From contig JAHBTS010000001.1 in NCBI GenBank assembly GCA_019638515.1, forward strand, positions 496,001 through 560,000: 64,000 nt of DNA. Direction: 5' to 3'. Numbering within the stretch: the first letter of the stretch is position 1; each line of letters begins with the position of its first letter. The notes beneath the pieces were generated by a model. That model searched no databases and had not been told where the DNA came from. It was given only the letters and a program-made list of their open reading frames with translations. Both the position numbers and the translations under genes were made by a program. The stretch comes from Chitinophagales bacterium. GTDB taxonomy: Bacteria; Bacteroidota; Bacteroidia; Chitinophagales; LD1. Positions 61,386-64,000 of this stretch are shown here, piece by piece.

Positions 61386-61718
61386 ATGAAAATCTTAAAA
61401 ATACTATTGACTGTTTTCTTTTTTATAGCCATTGTAGTTCATATAATAGGTTTAGTACGTCCATTTACCGAGGAGGCAGTATGGTCGCATTGGGTGCATA
61501 TTTTTTCGTATGCCTGGTGTTGCTTGAGCATGTGGCGCGGTGGCAAGTGGTTGCTGTTTACAGGCGTGTTGGCAGCTGTATATCCGTGGTGCTATCATGT
61601 AAATTGCTTTTACCAAAGCATTTGTATGGGAGGTTTTAATTTCATTTGTTTTTTGGTAATAGTAGTAATGCCGTTGAGTGTTGCAATTACATACTTTACA
61701 CGCCCTTCCAAACTGTAG
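61386..61718 (+). CDS. Small membrane protein of unknown function
   Basis: A 110-residue protein with four likely membrane helices (ILLTVFFFIAIVVHIIGLV, WVHIFSYAWCCLSMW, WLLFTGVLAAVYPWCY, FNFICFLVIVVMPLSVAI) and Trp/Cys-rich connecting segments. I do not recognise the family. It starts 11 bases after rsmI, so it probably belongs to the same transcript, and it converges on the MFS gene. Confidence 0.7.
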   Translation: MKILKILLTVFFFIAIVVHIIGLVRPFTEEAVWSHWVHIFSYAWCCLSMWRGGKWLLFTGVLAAVYPWCYHVNCFYQSICMGGFNFICFLVIVVMPLSVAITYFTRPSKL

Positions 61719-61728
61719 ATGGCATAGA

Positions 61729-62952
61729 TTATAGTTCTGAAGTTTGAACCTTTTTTATGAGGCGGTGATACCAAACTACTCCAAAAATGTAGAAACCAAC
61801 CGTAATAAGAATAATGTTGGAATAGGTAATGCCGGCTTCGCGAAGAATAGAGAAAATTTTAGCGCTTGCAAACCAACATCCACTCCAAATGGAGGCATTA
61901 ATGGCAGAAATCATTTCGCGGTTTCGTTCTCCTACATATTTCATGGTTAATTCTCCGGTCATTGGGCCTGCCATATTCATAAGTGGTTGCCTTAAAACAA
62001 AGGTTGCTGCTGCAATTGCTACGCCAATAAAACTGGCGCTGTACCATTCGGTGGTGGCCATAATAAATAGTAAAACCACTGCAATAGACTGCACCATAGT
62101 AATGGCGATTTTGTAACCGAACCGTCTTTTTATTTCTGGTACGAGTAAGCCGGAAACAGCCACCAACGAAAATGAAAACGAATTCATAAGCGAAAAGTTG
62201 GCAGCATTCATGTGGTGCACATCGTAAAAGAACAGATTGATAACAGGAATAGTGAAGCCAGCTCCAAAGGCAATTAAAAATGTAGGAATGGCGGCTTCGG
62301 CAATTAAATTCCAATCGTAATCATGGTGAATATTGCTAACCGGAATTTTAGTTCCTAAGTTTTCTTTTTGCGGAAGCTTTAATACAAAAAATACTCCGCA
62401 AAAAGAAATGAGTGAATATATAATCAACTGTTTTTCCGTAGAAAAATAAGATGAAAATAATGGCAGCATAAAGCTGAAAATGCCGGCAAGTATGGTGGTG
62501 AAGTTGCCTGCCGCAAAAAATAGTGCAATGCTCTCTGTTTCGTGTTCTTTACTTCCGTTTAAAAGTATATATGGCATTACTAAAATTTGAAGCAGCGAAA
62601 ACGAAATGCCCCAAAGCGACATAAGCAAACGAATCAATTCTGAGTTGTGGGTGTGGATGCCCCAAATGAGCAATAGTGCTATTATGGGCGAAAGTATAGA
62701 CCCGGCAAGCATAAATGGTCGAAGTTGTTTGCCTTTTACCAATAGTGCTAAAGGTACAGAGCATAGTAAAACAGTAAGGTAGCGATTCCCTACCATGCTG
62801 GCTATTTCAAAATCTTTAAAGCCGTGTTCCAGCATTAAATAGTTTAGCAATAAAGTGAAGGCAGCATTAATGAGTTGCAGAAAAATATCGGCAACCATTA
62901 AGTAAATTATATGACGGGGAATAGAAAGGTATCTGGTAAACAGTGTTTTCAT
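61729..62952 (-). CDS. Major facilitator superfamily (MFS) transporter
   Basis: A 407-residue inner-membrane protein with about twelve hydrophobic helices arranged as two sets of six separated by a charged loop (LKLPQKENLGTKIPVSNIHHDYDWN). That is the MFS architecture; the loop-2-3 region NRYLTVLLCSVPLALLVKGKQLRPFMLAGSIL and LVPEIKRRFGYKIAITMVQ in the second half support it. Substrate unknown. I prefer the ATG at 62952 (MKTLFTRYLS) over 62988, because the upstream extension is not conserved-looking. It converges on the small membrane gene with a ten-base gap. Confidence 0.88.
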   Translation of the reverse strand: MKTLFTRYLSIPRHIIYLMVADIFLQLINAAFTLLLNYLMLEHGFKDFEIASMVGNRYLTVLLCSVPLALLVKGKQLRPFMLAGSILSPIIALLLIWGIHTHNSELIRLLMSLWGISFSLLQILVMPYILLNGSKEHETESIALFFAAGNFTTILAGIFSFMLPLFSSYFSTEKQLIIYSLISFCGVFFVLKLPQKENLGTKIPVSNIHHDYDWNLIAEAAIPTFLIAFGAGFTIPVINLFFYDVHHMNAANFSLMNSFSFSLVAVSGLLVPEIKRRFGYKIAITMVQSIAVVLLFIMATTEWYSASFIGVAIAAATFVLRQPLMNMAGPMTGELTMKYVGERNREMISAINASIWSGCWFASAKIFSILREAGITYSNIILITVGFYIFGVVWYHRLIKKVQTSEL

Positions 62953-63070
62953 GTTTGTTGCTATCCTAGCATCAATAAGCGTTTGCAAAAAGAATAAATG
63001 TGTGCTTATGCAAGATGCTTGTAGAAAGGAATTAGCAAATTACAACACCGTAAACTATGGCTTAAATAAA

Positions 63071-63098
63071 AAAAACCTGCCTTACAGGACAGGTTTTT
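63071..63098. terminator. Bidirectional terminator
   Basis: AAAAACCTG (63071-63079) and CAGGTTTTT (63090-63098) pair perfectly, with a small inner CCT/AGG stem in the loop. It follows the secreted-protein gene on the minus strand, where a long T tract continues beyond it. Confidence 0.85.
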
Positions 63099-63151
63099 GT
63101 CAAATTACTTCGACATCAGAGCAACACACTTGGAAGGTTTGTGTTGAGGTT

Positions 63152-64000
63152 TTAGTAATCTATACGGTTGAGCATAGATAATGTTTCACTCTTGTCTGAT
63201 ATTTTTACCATAGCTTCCGGAAAAGCATATTTTTTTCCATCGGCATCAAAGCCCGAGAGGCGGTACCACAGTGTGTTTTCCATAGCAATTCTATCTTCTA
63301 AAAGTACAGTGGTATTTGTTGTTTTTTGTTCAGCCACTCTATAAAATGTTTTGCCGTCAATGCTTTTTTCAAGAACTACCGATTGCAGGTTTTGTAGCGA
63401 TGCTCCGGTAGCTTCTACCAATACTTTGTCGCTGCTGCCTGCAAATACACTTAAGGACGCATTGCAGTAAATTACTTCGTCTATTTGTGCAATCGGATTG
63501 GTAAATGAAGCCTGCAAAACTTGAATGTCTTTTCCATACACAGAATTGGGCGATGCAATCACAGAATTATTAGAAAAATAACTGCCTTTGTTTCCTTCCA
63601 AAACACCTCCGCGATTTAGAAGCGTGCTGCCTGCAAAAGTAGTGGAAGTGTTGTGTATTATGCCGGAGTTTTCTACTTCAAGCATAGCTTCGAGCATCAA
63701 TTCGTTGTTTATTTTTCCGGCATTATACAAGCGCTTTACAACCGTGTTTCCTTTATTGTTTAGTACTCCGCTTTTGCTTACTGCAAGTTCTTTATTGCCT
63801 TGTAATCCTGCTCCTTTTTCAATCAGCAAAACGCCCTCTATTGCTATGGGTGTGTTTAGTACTACCTGCGAAGAAATAATGATGGAGTCGCCTGCTTTAA
63901 TTACGTTTCCGGGATAAGATGGCTCCCATATTTTTTCGTCTGAAAATTTTCCGTGTATTACAGTTTTATAGGTTGCAGCCTGTACGCTGCCAAAAAGAAG
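63152..64000 (-). CDS. Secreted beta-rich surface protein, N-terminus just cut by the window edge
   Basis: The frame is open to the right edge of the window, and the first visible residues (LLFGSVQAATYKT) are the end of a signal peptide, so only a few residues are missing. The N-terminal half has a run of short repeating units (SGVLNNKGNTVVKRLYNAGKINNE, SGIIHNTSTTFAGSTLLNRGGVLEGNKGSYFSNN), which looks like a right-handed beta-helix. The C-terminal half resembles a fibronectin-like domain (SVVLEKSIDGKTFYRVAEQ, LEDRIAMENTLWYRLSGFDADGKKYAFPE). No canonical type A or B sorting motif is seen at the C-terminus (it ends RIDY). Function unknown. Confidence 0.78.
   Translation of the reverse strand, partial: LLFGSVQAATYKTVIHGKFSDEKIWEPSYPGNVIKAGDSIIISSQVVLNTPIAIEGVLLIEKGAGLQGNKELAVSKSGVLNNKGNTVVKRLYNAGKINNELMLEAMLEVENSGIIHNTSTTFAGSTLLNRGGVLEGNKGSYFSNNSVIASPNSVYGKDIQVLQASFTNPIAQIDEVIYCNASLSVFAGSSDKVLVEATGASLQNLQSVVLEKSIDGKTFYRVAEQKTTNTTVLLEDRIAMENTLWYRLSGFDADGKKYAFPEAMVKISDKSETLSMLNRIDY

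Noticed and set aside
1..64000. CRISPR arrays, insertion sequences, prophage genes, tRNA or rRNA genes
   Set aside because: I looked for regular direct repeats, transposase or integrase motifs and cloverleaf or rRNA signatures in the gaps and found none. All gaps are under about 200 bases.

Overview
The window comes from the core chromosome of a member of the Bacteroidota, probably a Chitinophagales/Sphingobacteriia-type lineage. The lineage call is an inference from gene families. The phylum call rests on a PorP/SprF protein, a PorE-like OmpA protein, a gliding-motility (CHU_C, type B) C-terminal domain, type A sorting domains ending in YPNP-type motifs, a large YidC, promoters of the TTG-N19-TAnnTTTG kind, and an almost complete lack of Shine-Dalgarno sequences. 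Base composition is AT-rich (roughly 40% GC by eye). About 55 protein genes fill the window, no gap exceeds about 200 bases, and I see no rRNA, tRNA, CRISPR array, insertion sequence or prophage.

Layout. 1-10 kb: the 3' end of an efflux membrane-fusion protein, arginase, a MerR regulator, a PD40 beta-propeller protein, a secreted M28-PDZ aminopeptidase, a sodium:solute symporter, a DnaQ-like exonuclease, a secreted TPR-like protein and a CorC/HlyC membrane protein. 10-23 kb: a small lipoprotein, yidC, a DUF6438 protein, a large T9SS cargo protein, aconitase, a SpoU methyltransferase, corA, purC and a DUF255 thioredoxin-domain protein. 22.7-34.4 kb: recF, a giant TPR protein paired with an outer-membrane barrel protein, an M48 protease, penicillin acylase, a NadR-like P-loop protein, a lipoprotein and a YugP-type zinc peptidase. 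34.5-43 kb: a T9SS surface module made of a small secreted protein, a 1528-residue type B cargo protein, PorP/SprF and an OmpA/PD40/TPR protein. 43-64 kb: rnhB, pckA, an SDR enzyme, a second type A cargo protein, menC, cdsA, a CPBP protease, an AEC transporter, a crotonase, ddl with a thioredoxin-like partner, a Baeyer-Villiger-type monooxygenase, folP, a lysine/glycine repeat lipoprotein, glycyl-tRNA synthetase, a PorV-like barrel, pssA-purS-rsmI, an MFS protein and the start of another secreted protein.

How they work together. Most genes are housekeeping: membrane protein insertion and phospholipids (yidC, cdsA, pssA), TCA cycle/gluconeogenesis (acn, pckA), purines (purC, purS), folate (folP), menaquinone (menC), cell wall (ddl), and replication/repair/translation (recF, rnhB, glyS, rsmI). 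The surface-facing genes form a second theme: type A and type B T9SS cargo, a PorP/SprF-PorE-like pair that probably docks or retains the type B cargo, and several barrels and lipoproteins.

I found no obviously new multi-gene defence or metabolic system. The most interesting signal is regulatory. Several genes (recF, the AEC transporter and the CorC protein with GTG starts; glyS, the CPBP protease and the M48 protease with ATG starts) have a Bacteroidota -7 box at a fixed short distance from the start codon, which predicts leaderless mRNAs. A 14-bp palindrome sits in the 25-bp gap between two divergent genes, and several convergent pairs share hairpins that include their stop codons. The most unusual small protein is the repeat lipoprotein at 56701-57096.
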